Under the pieces are notes generated by a model. It had not been told where the DNA came from. It made no database searches and worked only from the letters and a program-made list of their open reading frames with translations. A stretch of DNA of 64,000 nt from Deinococcus grandis (GTDB lineage Bacteria > Deinococcota > Deinococci > Deinococcales > Deinococcaceae): positions 2,365,501 through 2,429,500 of the forward strand of contig NZ_BCMS01000001.1 in assembly GCF_001485435.1 (NCBI RefSeq), in the 5' to 3' direction. This document shows, piece by piece, positions 17,402 through 29,473 of this stretch. Both the position numbers and the translations under genes were made by a program. The first letter of the stretch is position 1. Each line of letters starts with the position of its first letter.

Positions 17402-17977
17402 TTACGGCGTGTCGGTCCGGTCGGCGGCCTGGGTCTCCTGGGGGTAGCGGGTGCGCCACAGCTGCCAGCCCTCGTCGGGAAAGGCGCGTTTCGCTTCAGG
17501 GGCGAACAGCAGCGCGCCCTCGCGTTCCAGTTCGGGGTGGGGGGTGGGGACGACCACGGTGTCCTGCATGGCGGGGTGGTCGGTCCAGCGGATCAGGCGC
17601 CCGGAGCCGCCCCAGGCGTCGTCGGTGGCCCACACGACCCGGCCGATGCCCAGCAGGGCGCTGGCGCCGCCGCACATCAGGCAGGGTTCCAGGCTGGTGT
17701 ACAGCGTCAGGGTGTGGGGGTCTTCCAGCTTGCCGACCTGGAAGTACAGGTCCATCTCGGCGTGGGCGACGCTGGCGTCCCCGACGTGCTCCGGGGTCTG
17801 GGCTTCGCCGACGCGGTTGCGGCCCCGCGCGATGATCCGGCCCTCGTGGTTCACGAGCACGGCCCCGACGGGGGAACTGCCGGCCGCCTGTCCCTCCCGG
17901 GCGAGGTCGAGGGCCGCGCGCAGGTAGGGGGCGTGGTCGAGGTCCGGGAGGCGGGGGGTGGGCCGGTCGTCGCTCAT
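17402..17977 (-). CDS. Cytidine/deoxycytidylate-type zinc deaminase (nucleoside deaminase)
   Basis: 191 aa. The zinc ligands and proton shuttle are in VAHAEMDLY (His-Ala-Glu) and EPCLMCGGA (Pro-Cys-x2-Cys). SSPVGAVLVNHEGRIIARGRNRV matches the guanine-deaminase/TadA branch, but the C-terminal ~70 residues differ from TadA, so a free-base or nucleoside substrate is more likely. CACGCT lies 6 nt before the ATG. No operon partner. Confidence 0.8.
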   Translation of the reverse strand: MSDDRPTPRLPDLDHAPYLRAALDLAREGQAAGSSPVGAVLVNHEGRIIARGRNRVGEAQTPEHVGDASVAHAEMDLYFQVGKLEDPHTLTLYTSLEPCLMCGGASALLGIGRVVWATDDAWGGSGRLIRWTDHPAMQDTVVVPTPHPELEREGALLFAPEAKRAFPDEGWQLWRTRYPQETQAADRTDTP

Positions 17978-17989
17978 GGGTTCAGCGTG

Positions 17990-18323
17990 GCGGGCGGGGC
18001 GGTGGGGCCGGGTGCGGGGTGGGTGAGGGGGCCTTCATGCCCGGCGGGAGGTGTTGTTCCCCTGGCGGGCACAGCCGGTGGGCGGCAGTCCTCCGGAGGG
18101 CTGCTGGACGGCGCCCCGCGCGCGTGGCGGGGCGGTCCACCCGTCAGGCGGGCCGGGTGGTCACCCTTGAAGACACCGCGCCAATGTTTATACTTGGTTT
18201 AATTTCAGACCCGGCCCAAGAAGGCCACCCGATCGGCCGAGATCACCCGCCCCTCCCGCCCACGTGCCGCGCGGAGACCGGGAGCCGCCCCCAGGGCACC
18301 CACCCCCCACCCCGAGGAGTGAC
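17990..18323 (+). promoter_or_regulatory. Intergenic region with the fadD promoter
   Basis: No gene is seen in this 334-bp stretch. A sigma70-type promoter lies at 18167-18194: TTGAAG (18167-18172), 16-bp spacer, TATACT (18189-18194), in the only AT-rich patch. A ribosome-binding site GAGGAG (18313-18318) precedes the fadD ATG, so fadD has a leader of about 120 nt. GGTCACC at 18159-18165 lacks the FadR dyad. The rest is G-rich without a clear structure. Confidence 0.65.
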
Positions 18324-20033
<1,710 letters not shown>

Positions 20034-20049
20034 CGCGGGGTTGTAGGCA

Positions 20050-20135
20050 GTGGGTTGTGGGATGTAGGAACAGAGCAGAGGCGGCCCGCTGAGGCCGCCC
20101 CTCTCTTTTCCCACTTCCTACTCCCTACAACCCAC
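20050..20135. repeat. Repeat family C, inverted-repeat element with internal terminator (copy 1)
   Basis: Outer arms GTGGGTTGTGGGATGTAGG (20050-20068) and its near complement at 20117-20135. Inside, GGCGGCC-CGCTGA-GGCCGCC (20080-20099) followed by CCTCTCTTTTC is an intrinsic terminator for fadD. A similar element follows homoserine dehydrogenase at 63798. Confidence 0.65.
20080..20110 (+). terminator. Terminator after fadD
   Basis: GGCGGCC hairpin with a T-rich tail, between convergent fadD and tsaD, inside repeat family C. Confidence 0.65.
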
Positions 20136-20143
20136 TCCCCTCT

Positions 20144-21151
20144 TCAGGCGTTCGCCAGGGGCGCGTACGCGGTCGCGCCGCCGTCCAGGGCACTGGCGGG
20201 GCGTCCGGCCTGGATGGCGGCAGCTCCGGCGAGGGCGATCATGGCGCCGTTGTCGGTGTTCAGGCCCTTGCCGGGGAACACGACGTGCAGGCCGGTGGCG
20301 GCGAACGCGTCGCGCAGGGCGCGGTTGGCGGCCACACCGCCGGACACGACGACCGTGCGGCGCCCGGTGGCCTGCGCGGCGCGGACGGTGGTGTTCACGA
20401 GGGTCTGCACGGCGGCCCGCTGAAAGCTCGCCGCGAGGTTCTCCGGGGTGGCGCCCGCCCGGTGCGCGAGGAGCGCCGCCGTCTTCAGGCCGCTGAAGCT
20501 GAAGTCGAAGCCGCTCTGGCCCTTCAGGGGTTCCTTGAACGGCACGGCATTCGGGTCGCCGCGCGTGGCGGCCTCGCTGATGGCCGGGCCGCCGGGGTAG
20601 CCCAGCCCGGCGAGGCGGGCGACCTTGTCGAAGGCCTCACCCGCCGCGTCGTCACGGGTCGCGCCGACCAGCACGTACTCGCCGCCCCGGGGCACGTCGA
20701 ACAGGTGGGTGTGCCCGCCGCTGACGACCAGCGCGAGGAACGGGGCGCGCAGCTCGGCCTCGCTGGCCGCCGCAAAGATGTGGCCCTCCAGGTGGTGCGC
20801 GGCGTGGAAGGGCACGTTCAGCGCCTGCGCGAGGCCCTTGCCGTACATCAGGCCCACCAGCAGCGCGCCCACCAGTCCGGGCCCGGAGGTCGCGGCGACC
20901 GCGCCGATGTCGGTGACGCTCAGGCCCGCCTCGTGCAGGGCGTCTCCCATGATCTGGTCGATCCGCTCGACGTGCTCGCGGCTGGCGAGTTCCGGCATGA
21001 CGCCCCCGTACTGCGCGTGCACCGCCTGCGACCACACGCGGTTCGCCAGGACCGTCACGCGGCCCTCTTCGAGTTCCACGATCCCGACGCCCGTGTCGTC
21101 GCAGGACGTGTCGATTCCCAGGATGCGCAGCGGACGGGGGCGATCAGTCAT
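20144..21151 (-). CDS. tsaD: tRNA N6-threonylcarbamoyladenosine transferase TsaD
   Basis: 335 aa ASKHA-fold enzyme that transfers threonylcarbamoyl to A37 of ANN-decoding tRNAs with TsaB/TsaE. Visible: LGIDTSCDDTGVGIV, YGGVMPELASREHV, TSGPGLVGALLVG, the metal-binding HHLEGH, VVSGGHTH, SFSGLKTA and VVSGGVAANRALR. The length is normal. TACACT lies 8 nt before the ATG. Minus-strand neighbours upstream end 81 nt away. Confidence 0.96.
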   Translation of the reverse strand: MTDRPRPLRILGIDTSCDDTGVGIVELEEGRVTVLANRVWSQAVHAQYGGVMPELASREHVERIDQIMGDALHEAGLSVTDIGAVAATSGPGLVGALLVGLMYGKGLAQALNVPFHAAHHLEGHIFAAASEAELRAPFLALVVSGGHTHLFDVPRGGEYVLVGATRDDAAGEAFDKVARLAGLGYPGGPAISEAATRGDPNAVPFKEPLKGQSGFDFSFSGLKTAALLAHRAGATPENLAASFQRAAVQTLVNTTVRAAQATGRRTVVVSGGVAANRALRDAFAATGLHVVFPGKGLNTDNGAMIALAGAAAIQAGRPASALDGGATAYAPLANA

Positions 21152-21159
21152 CGCCGGGG

Positions 21160-21165
21160 AGTGTA
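21160..21165 (-). promoter_or_regulatory. -10 hexamer TACACT for tsaD (leaderless)
   Basis: 8 nt before the ATG. The context TACACTCCCCGGC is identical to that of lysA. Confidence 0.55.
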
Positions 21166-21232
21166 GCAGGGGGCAGGCGGGGCAAATGGACGCTGGCGGC
21201 AGAACGCTGGGCGGGTGAACAGGCAGGGCCGG

Positions 21233-21607
21233 TCAGCGCTGCTGGTCGCGTACGGCGGCCAGGGTCTCCTCGAACTCGTCGAGGAACTCGTCTTCCAGCA
21301 GGCGGTCGCGGATCAGGGCGTCCTGCTCGGTGGTGGCCTGCTCGCGCGTCCAGCGCAGCCGCGCCTGCCGCGCGCCGCTCACGTTGCCCTTCCCGGCGAT
21401 GAAACGCGCGGCGTGCCGCACGGCCTGCACCGGGTCCTCGGTGGGCGCCGTGACGGACAGGTTGCGCAGGCCGCCCTGGTCGTTCACCAGCGAGCAGGTC
21501 ACCTCGATGCGCGGGCCGCGCCGGGCCAGGAATACCTGGTCCACGCGCCACATGCTGGTCGCGCGGATGGGGTCCGGGGCGCGCTGGGGGGTGCGGCGGC
21601 GGGCCAC
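21233..21607 (-). CDS. Conserved-looking hypothetical protein in operon with the butyrate-kinase-like gene
   Basis: 124 aa, charged and soluble. An N-terminal basic stretch (MARRRTPQRAPDPIR) precedes a mixed alpha/beta part (WRVDQVFLARRGPRIEVTCSLVNDQGG) and a very acidic C-terminal helix (LLEDEFLDEFEETL). No family was recognised. The ATG is 1 nt after the upstream stop, so co-translation with the acetokinase-like gene is likely. Confidence 0.7.
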   Translation of the reverse strand: MARRRTPQRAPDPIRATSMWRVDQVFLARRGPRIEVTCSLVNDQGGLRNLSVTAPTEDPVQAVRHAARFIAGKGNVSGARQARLRWTREQATTEQDALIRDRLLEDEFLDEFEETLAAVRDQQR

Positions 21608-21608
21608 G

Positions 21609-22688
21609 TCAGCACCCCGGCCCGGCGGGCGGCGTCCACTCGCGCAGCGCCTCCTGGCCCAGCAGGACGCGCCCGGCGCCCTCGGCCAGCGCCTCGAGTT
21701 CCAGTTCGCCGGGAATCACGAACACCGGGGCGATCCACGCGACGCGCCGCTCGATCCGGTCGATCAGTTCGTCCCAGCGGGCGATGCCGCCGGTCAGGAC
21801 GATGGCGTCCGGGCGGGCGCTGAGCGCGCCGGTCTGCTCGCCGATGGCCTTGGCGGCCTGATGCACGAACGCGGCGGCGACGATGCTGACGTCCGGGTCG
21901 CCCAGGCTGCGGCCCTCCAGTTCGCGCAGGTTCGCGCTGCCGGTCAGGGCCAGGAAGCCGCTCTCGGCGGCGAGGTGATGCAGGGTCTGCTCGCCCAGCT
22001 GCGCGTGCAGGCGCAGCAGGTCCCGCGCGGGGACGGGGCCGCTCTGGCGCGCGCCCATCGGGCCGCCGTTGGCGCCGCTGCCCGTGGTGTCGATGGCGCG
22101 TCCGGCCTCGAAGGCGGTGACACTGGTCGTGGCGCCCAGGTGCGCGACGACCACGCGGGCGTCCTGGAAGCGCTTGCCGACCTCGTACGCGGCGCGGCGG
22201 GCGACGGCGCGGGCGTTCAGCGCGTGGAATTCCGCGCGGCGGTTCACGCCCCGCAGGCCCGTGGGGCGCGCCTCGGGCAGCAGTTCGTCCGCACTCTGCG
22301 GGTCCACGATGAAGGCGGGCACGCCGCGCGCCTTCGCCACGGCCAGCGCCAGCGGGCCGCCCAGGTTCGGGGGGTCCTGCCCGGCGTCGCAGGCCAGCGC
22401 GAACGCCGCGAGTTCCTCGGTCACGCGGTACGTGCCGGTCGTGACCCGCCCGATGAACCCGCCGCGCCCCACCACGGCGTCCGGCGCGGGCCAGTCGGCA
22501 GTCAGGGCCAGCACCTGCCCGGTGAGGTCGGGCAGGTCCCCGGCGGTGGGGGGGGCGTCCAGCGACAGTTCGGCGCGCGTCAGCGTCAGGCGCAGCTGTC
22601 CCGGCAGGGCGGGGTTCTCGCTGGGCTCGATCTGGGCGCAGGCGAGTTTCACGCCGCTGGTTCCGGGATTGATCACGTGGGCGATCAC
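21609..22688 (-). CDS. Butyrate kinase-like acetokinase
   Basis: 359 aa ASKHA acyl-phosphate kinase. Recognisable: INPGTSGVKLA (family NPGSTSTK), VGRGGF, TGLRGVNRRAEFHALNARAVARRAA, VVAHLGATTSV and IVLTGGIARW. The phosphate loop HLGGGxSV of typical Buk reads HLGATTSV, and GSGANGGP replaces NALDGEGP, so activity or substrate may differ. No phosphotransbutyrylase gene is adjacent. The GTG start is 8 nt after TACGCT. Confidence 0.75.
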   Translation of the reverse strand: MIAHVINPGTSGVKLACAQIEPSENPALPGQLRLTLTRAELSLDAPPTAGDLPDLTGQVLALTADWPAPDAVVGRGGFIGRVTTGTYRVTEELAAFALACDAGQDPPNLGGPLALAVAKARGVPAFIVDPQSADELLPEARPTGLRGVNRRAEFHALNARAVARRAAYEVGKRFQDARVVVAHLGATTSVTAFEAGRAIDTTGSGANGGPMGARQSGPVPARDLLRLHAQLGEQTLHHLAAESGFLALTGSANLRELEGRSLGDPDVSIVAAAFVHQAAKAIGEQTGALSARPDAIVLTGGIARWDELIDRIERRVAWIAPVFVIPGELELEALAEGAGRVLLGQEALREWTPPAGPGC

Positions 22689-22696
22689 AACGCCGC

Positions 22697-22702
22697 AGCG
22701 TA
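22697..22702 (-). promoter_or_regulatory. -10 hexamer TACGCT (leaderless)
   Basis: 8 nt before the GTG of the butyrate-kinase-like gene. Confidence 0.45.
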
Positions 22703-22765
22703 CCAGATCAGGCGGTGATCAGACCGGGACAGGCTGCCCGCCTCACCGGCACAGGCAGCAGCGGC

Positions 22766-22800
22766 GGGCGGGAGCGCCCCGTTCCCGGAGGCTCCCGCCC
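22766..22800 (-). terminator. Terminator after the ribosome hibernation factor gene
   Basis: GGGCGGGAGC / GCTCCCGCCC 10-bp stem just downstream of the minus-strand stop at 22815. Confidence 0.55.
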
Positions 22801-22814
22801 GTCCCGGCGTCAGG

Positions 22815-23387
22815 TCAGCTGGGTTCGATCAGGCCGTAGTGGCCGTCCTTGCGGCGGTACACGACCCCGCAGGCGTTCGTGCGCATGTTCATGAACACGT
22901 AGAAGTCGTGCCCCAGCGCCTCCATCTGCGCCACGGCGTCTTCGGGGCTCATGGGGCGCAGGTCGAAGCGCTTCTGCCGCACGATCTCCGGCGCGAACTC
23001 GGTCACGTCGTCCACCCCGGCGTTCACGTCGGCCTCGGCGGGGCCGGGCTCGGGCTGGGGCGTGGCATCGTGGCGGTGCTTGAGGTACCGGGTCTTGAAC
23101 TTGCGCAGCTGGCGTTCCAGGACATCGCTGGCCCGGTCGATCGCGGCGTACATGTCCGAGTGGTGTTCCTCGGCGCGGATGATGCCGCTGGGGACATTGA
23201 GCTGCACCTCGACGCGGTTGCGCCGGTCGGCGTCGCGGACGTCGCGGACGGTCAGGGTCACGCGTGCATCGGTGATCTGGTCATTGAAACGATCCAGGCG
23301 CGTGAGTTTCTCCTCGACGTAATCACGCATGGCATCGGTGACTTCAACGTTACGGCCAGACAGCTTGTAGATGTGCACGGCTTTCAC
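22815..23387 (-). CDS. hpf: Long-form ribosome hibernation promoting factor
   Basis: 190 aa. The N-terminal S30AE domain (IYKLSGRNVEVTDAMRDYVEEKL) binds in the 30S decoding region, a ~35-residue linker follows, and the C-terminal dimerisation domain (EIVRQKRFDLRPMSPEDAVAQMEALGHDFYVF) drives 100S formation. Start GTG 23387 has AAGGA upstream, so this gene is leadered, with a promoter ~45 nt upstream. Confidence 0.93.
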   Translation of the reverse strand: MKAVHIYKLSGRNVEVTDAMRDYVEEKLTRLDRFNDQITDARVTLTVRDVRDADRRNRVEVQLNVPSGIIRAEEHHSDMYAAIDRASDVLERQLRKFKTRYLKHRHDATPQPEPGPAEADVNAGVDDVTEFAPEIVRQKRFDLRPMSPEDAVAQMEALGHDFYVFMNMRTNACGVVYRRKDGHYGLIEPS

Positions 23388-23429
23388 CTCTTCCTTTTCC
23401 CGGAGGAGTGGGTCGGGCTCCGGTGATTC

Positions 23430-23459
23430 ACTCTAGTCGCAAGGTCATGAGCCTGTCAT
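23430..23459 (-). promoter_or_regulatory. Sigma70-type promoter of the hibernation factor
   Basis: Reading the minus strand: ATGACA (-35), 18-bp spacer, TAGAGT (-10, 23430-23435). It gives a leader of about 35 nt containing the Shine-Dalgarno sequence. Confidence 0.5.
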
Positions 23460-23568
23460 GCGAGCAGTTCACAGCGGCCCCCCCTTGTTTCGCGGTATGC
23501 TCCGGGGTAGAGCGCTCCCCCCAACTGCATGAAGGTGGCGGGGGCTGCCCCGCGTGAGCCGCGCGCGC

Positions 23569-23574
23569 TAGCAT
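23569..23574 (+). promoter_or_regulatory. -10 hexamer TAGCAT (leaderless)
   Basis: 6 nt before the GTG start of the TetR gene. Confidence 0.45.
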
Positions 23575-23580
23575 GGGGGC

Positions 23581-24234
<654 letters not shown>

Positions 24235-24287
24235 CCCGAACGGTAGCGGGCCGCCCACAGGATCAGGGCGGCCCGCTGCCGTTCGGG
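24235..24287. terminator. Bidirectional terminator between TetR and the CoA-transferase
   Basis: 22-nt arms (24235-24256 and 24266-24287) with one mismatch and a 9-nt loop. The hairpin abuts both stop codons of these convergent genes. Confidence 0.85.
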
Positions 24288-25654
<1,367 letters not shown>

Positions 25655-25658
<4 letters not shown>

Positions 25659-26941
25659 GCCTCCACCCGCTCAATGATGGCGGCCTCGCCCTGCCCGACG
25701 CCCACGCACAGCGTCGCCAGTCCGTAACGGCCCTCGCGGCGCGCCAGTTCGTGGGTCAGCGCCACGATCAGCCGCGCGCCGCTCATGCCCAGCGGGTGGC
25801 CCAGCGCGATCGCGCCGCCGTTCACGTTCACGCGCTCCTGCGGCAGGTCCAGTTCGCGGATGCAGGCCAGCGCCTGCGCGGCGAAGGCCTCGTTCAGTTC
25901 GATCAGGTCCAGGTCCTGCACGCTCAGGCCGGTGCGAGAGAGCAGCTTGCGGGTGGCGGGAATCGGGCCCAGGCCCATCACGCGGGCCTCGACGCCCGCC
26001 GCCGCCGCGCCCACCCAGCGGGCCAGCGGCGTGACGCCCAGTTCGCGGGCCTTCGCGGCGCTCATCAGGACCAGCGCGGCCGCGCCGTCGTTCAGGCCGC
26101 TGGCATTCCCGGCGGTCACGCTGCCCCCCTTGCGGAAGGCGGGTTTCAGGCCCGCCAGGGTCGCCTCGTCGGTCGCGAGGGTGAAGCCGTCAGCCGCGCG
26201 GGTCACGCGGGGATGCTCATCGGTGTCGAACACGGTGACACCCTTGCGGCCCTTGACCTGCACGGGCACGATCTCGTCTTTGAAGCGTCCGGCGTTCAGG
26301 GCGTCCATCGTCTTGCGCTGACTGTCGAGCGCGAAGGCGTCCTGGTCCTCGCGGGTGATCTCGCCGCCAGCGTAGGCGCCCTCGCGGGAGCGCCCCACGA
26401 TGTTCTCGGCGGTCTCCCCCATCGCCTCCAGCGGGAACAGCGCCTCCATCGCGGGGTTCGGGAAGCGCCAGCCCAGCGTGGTGTCATACGCGGTGACGTT
26501 CCCGTTCGCGAAGGCCTGCGCACCCTTGGGCATCACGAGAGGCGCGCGGGTCATGCTCTCCACGCCGCCCGCCACGTACACCTCCCCGTCGCCGTTGCGG
26601 ATGGCGCGGGCCGCCGTGTTGATGGCCGACAGGCCAGAAGCGCACAGGCGGTTCACGGTCAGGCCCGCCACGCTGTCGGGCAGGCCCGCGAGCAGGGCGG
26701 CCATGCGGGCCACGTTGCGGTTGTCCTCGCCCGCTTGGTTCGCGCAGCCCAGGATCACCTCCTCGATCTGGTCGGCGGGCACGCCGCTGCGCGCGACCGC
26801 CTCACGGATGGCGTGCGCGGCGAGATCGTCGGGCCGGATGGTGGACAGGGCGCCCCGGATCGCGCCGATGGGCGTGCGGACGGCCGCGACGATCACCACG
26901 TCACGGTCGTGCAGAGAACTGACAGTAGGAAGCTGGGACAC
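25655..26941 (-). CDS. Acetyl-CoA acyltransferase resembling beta-ketoadipyl-CoA thiolase
   Basis: 428 aa. The active-site Cys is in VNRLCASGLSAI, His in GHPLGMSGAR and the second Cys in TLCVGVGQG. GCANQAGEDNRNVARMA, DTTLGWRFPNP and ETAENI are the pattern of PcaF/PaaJ rather than of generic AtoB. Start is GTG 26941, with GGAGG 9 nt upstream; the ORF is open further upstream to 27091 but without conserved sequence. It feeds the CoA-transferase operon by a 4-nt ATGA overlap. Together they would turn 3-oxoadipate into succinyl-CoA and acetyl-CoA. Confidence 0.88.
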
Positions 26942-27076
26942 GGTGGGAAACCTCCGGGAAAGCAGGCGGGAGGGCATCCGTGGTTCAGAGGGAGGCCCGG
27001 AATGAACGCAGTTGACGCCTGCATTCAAGCGCGCCGCGCCCCCGGATGGGAAGGGCCGCCGGCCTGTCAAACGGAA

Positions 27077-27111
27077 CGCCGCCCCTGACACCAGAGGTGC
27101 GCGGGGCGGCG
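27077..27111 (-). terminator. Hairpin between the small protein gene and thiolase
   Basis: CGCCGCCCC / GGGGCGGCG 9-bp stem. It can terminate the small gene at 27152-27367. It also lies downstream of a -10-like TACAAT (27123-27128), so it may instead form in the thiolase leader. Confidence 0.5.
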
Positions 27112-27151
27112 TGCGGAACGCGATTGTAAAGAGGGGGGCCTGGCGGGCGCG

Positions 27152-27367
27152 TCAGCCCAGGCGGCTGCGGCGCAGGCGGCCCAGCAGGGCGAACACCTGC
27201 CGCTGCTCCTCGGCGTGGATGGCGCGGCGGATCGCCTCGGGCGACAGGGGTTTCAGGTCGGCGGCGCTGCTCACCACGGCGGGCGCCTCCGGTTCCTTCT
27301 GTTCCTCCAGGTAGGGGGTGCCCCAGCGGCCCCATGTCGCGTCCATGTCCCTCACCTTCCTGGTCAT
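27152..27367 (-). CDS. Small hypothetical protein
   Basis: 71 aa, highly charged: MTRKVRDMDATWGRWGTP, then an acidic/Pro stretch and a basic C-terminus (QVFALLGRLRRSRLG). TAGTCT lies 6 nt before the ATG, the same arrangement as at known genes here, which supports expression. No domain was recognised. Confidence 0.6.
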   Translation of the reverse strand: MTRKVRDMDATWGRWGTPYLEEQKEPEAPAVVSSAADLKPLSPEAIRRAIHAEEQRQVFALLGRLRRSRLG

Positions 27368-27614
27368 GCGCCCAGACTAGTCATGCAACTCACACAATTC
27401 TCTGACGGAAGCTGACGGGCCACCTCGGTCGTCCCGGCGTGCAGACCGTCCGGAACGCACCGGACTGGAGAGGCGGCAGCCCGCCAGCCACATGAGTGGC
27501 ACCTGAAGATCGCCTCCCTACACACCCCGCCGCCCAGGAGGCCGGGGCCGGAGTATCCTCGCGGGCGGACAGGCTGGCGACCCACGCACGGGCGCCGGCC
27601 GAAGGGAGACGCGC

Positions 27615-29246
27615 ATGACCATCACGCAAACGGCCGCCTGGAGCGCCCTGCTCGACCACCACCGCGCCCTGGAGGGCACCCACCTGCGGGACCTGTTCGC
27701 GCAGGACGCCGCGCGCGGCGAACGCCTGACCGCCGAGGGCGCGGGCCTGTACCTCGACTACAGCAAGAACCGCGTGACCGACGAGACCCTGACCCTGCTG
27801 CTGGACCTCGCGCGGGAGACCGGCGTGACCGCCAAGCGCGACGCCATGTTCGCGGGCGAGAAGATCAACGTCACCGAGGGCCGCGCCGTGCTGCACACCG
27901 CGCTGCGCGCCCCGGCAGGCGCGACCGTCCTGGTGGACGGCCATGACGTCGTCCCCGACGTGCACGAGGTGCTGGGCCGCATGGCGGCCTTCGCGGATCA
28001 GGTGCGCGCCGGGACGTGGCTGGGCCACACCGGCAAACCCCTGAAGAACATCGTGAACATCGGCATCGGCGGCAGCGACCTGGGCCCCGTCATGGCCTAC
28101 GAGGCCCTGAAGCACTACGCGCAGCGGGACCTGACGCTGCGCTTCGTGTCGAACGTGGACGGCACCGACCTGACCGAGAAGACCCGTGACCTCGACCCGG
28201 CCGAGACGCTGGTCATCGTGTCGAGCAAGACCTTCACCACGCAGGAGACCATGGCGAACGCCCGCAGCGCCCGCACGTGGCTCCTCGCGGCGCTGGGCGA
28301 CGAGTCGGCCGTCGCGCGGCACTTCGTGGCCGTGTCCACCAACGCCGAGGCCGTGCAGAAGTTCGGGATCGACACTGCCAACATGTTCGGCTTCTGGGAC
28401 TGGGTGGGCGGCCGCTACTCCATGGACAGCGCCATCGGCCTGAGCCTGATGCTCGCCGTCGGCCCGGACGGGTTCCGCGAGCTGCTCGCGGGCTTCCACG
28501 CCATGGACGAGCACTTCCGCACCGCCCCGCTGGAGGGGAACCTGCCCGTCCTGCTGGGCCTGCTGGGCATCTGGTACAACAACTTCTTCGGCGCGCAGAG
28601 CCACGCCGTGCTGCCGTACGACCAGTACCTCGCGTACTTCCCCGCGTACCTGCAACAGCTCGACATGGAGAGCAACGGCAAGCACATCACCCTGGACGGC
28701 CAGACTGTGGATTACCAGACCGGCCCGGTCATCTGGGGGCAGCCCGGCACGAACGGCCAGCACGCCTTCTACCAGTTGATCCACCAGGGCACCAAACTCA
28801 TCCCCTGCGACTTCATCGGCTTCTGCCAGACCCTCAACCCCCTGCCCCTGGAAGGCGGCGCCCCCCACCACGACCTCCTGATGGCCAACGTGTTCGCGCA
28901 GACCGAGGCGCTCGCCTTCGGCAAGACCCTGGATCAGGTACTGGACGAGGGCGTCCCAGCGGACCTCGCCCCGCACCGCGTGTTCGACGGGAACCGCCCC
29001 ACCAACACCATCCTCGCCGACCGCCTCACGCCCCACACGCTGGGCGCGCTGATCGCGCTGTACGAGCACAAGGTCTTCGTGCAGGGCGCCGTGTGGAACA
29101 TCAACTCCTTCGACCAGTGGGGCGTGGAACTCGGCAAGGTCCTCGCCGGGAAGATCGTCCCCGAACTGCACGCCCCCGCCGAGCCGGAGCTGCACCACGA
29201 CAGCAGCACCAACGCCCTGATCCGCCGCTACCGCGCCCACCGCTGA
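27615..29246 (+). CDS. pgi: Glucose-6-phosphate isomerase
   Basis: 543 aa. It interconverts glucose-6-P and fructose-6-P. Signatures: GIGGSDLGPVMAYEAL, SKTFTTQETMANA, VGGRYSMDSAIGLSL, GTNGQHAFYQLIHQGTK with the catalytic His, and INSFDQWGVELGK with the catalytic Lys. AAGGGAG lies 6 nt before the ATG, and a -10-like TATCCT about 60 nt upstream makes this a leadered gene. Confidence 0.97.
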   Translation: MTITQTAAWSALLDHHRALEGTHLRDLFAQDAARGERLTAEGAGLYLDYSKNRVTDETLTLLLDLARETGVTAKRDAMFAGEKINVTEGRAVLHTALRAPAGATVLVDGHDVVPDVHEVLGRMAAFADQVRAGTWLGHTGKPLKNIVNIGIGGSDLGPVMAYEALKHYAQRDLTLRFVSNVDGTDLTEKTRDLDPAETLVIVSSKTFTTQETMANARSARTWLLAALGDESAVARHFVAVSTNAEAVQKFGIDTANMFGFWDWVGGRYSMDSAIGLSLMLAVGPDGFRELLAGFHAMDEHFRTAPLEGNLPVLLGLLGIWYNNFFGAQSHAVLPYDQYLAYFPAYLQQLDMESNGKHITLDGQTVDYQTGPVIWGQPGTNGQHAFYQLIHQGTKLIPCDFIGFCQTLNPLPLEGGAPHHDLLMANVFAQTEALAFGKTLDQVLDEGVPADLAPHRVFDGNRPTNTILADRLTPHTLGALIALYEHKVFVQGAVWNINSFDQWGVELGKVLAGKIVPELHAPAEPELHHDSSTNALIRRYRAHR

Positions 29247-29263
29247 CCTGCACCCACCCCCAC

Positions 29264-29293
29264 CGCCGGAGGCTCCCACCAGAGCCTCCGGCG
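29264..29293 (+). terminator. Terminator after pgi
   Basis: A perfect 12-bp stem CGCCGGAGGCTC / GAGCCTCCGGCG with a 6-nt loop, 17 nt after the stop. Confidence 0.75.
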
Positions 29294-29473
29294 TCCCGTC
29301 GTCCGCGCGCACCGCAGCACCCCACGGGGAAGCGTTCGGGCCTGAACGGACCCGGCCAACAGCGCCCACCCCATATCCCGCAGAGCCCACAGTTCCCAGG
29401 CCCCGCAACCTGCTATACCTGCACGCAGATCCCCCCTCAACCCCCCGTTCGAAACCCCCCACAGGAGAGGCCC

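Noticed and set aside
18159..18165. GGTCACC upstream of fadD as a second FadR operator
   Set aside because: It lacks the TGGTCNGACCA dyad found at 2247-2257.
28277..29473. Upstream extension of the regulator fusion across pgi
   Set aside because: The frame is open only because of high GC; the Shine-Dalgarno sequence and family sequence begin at 29474.
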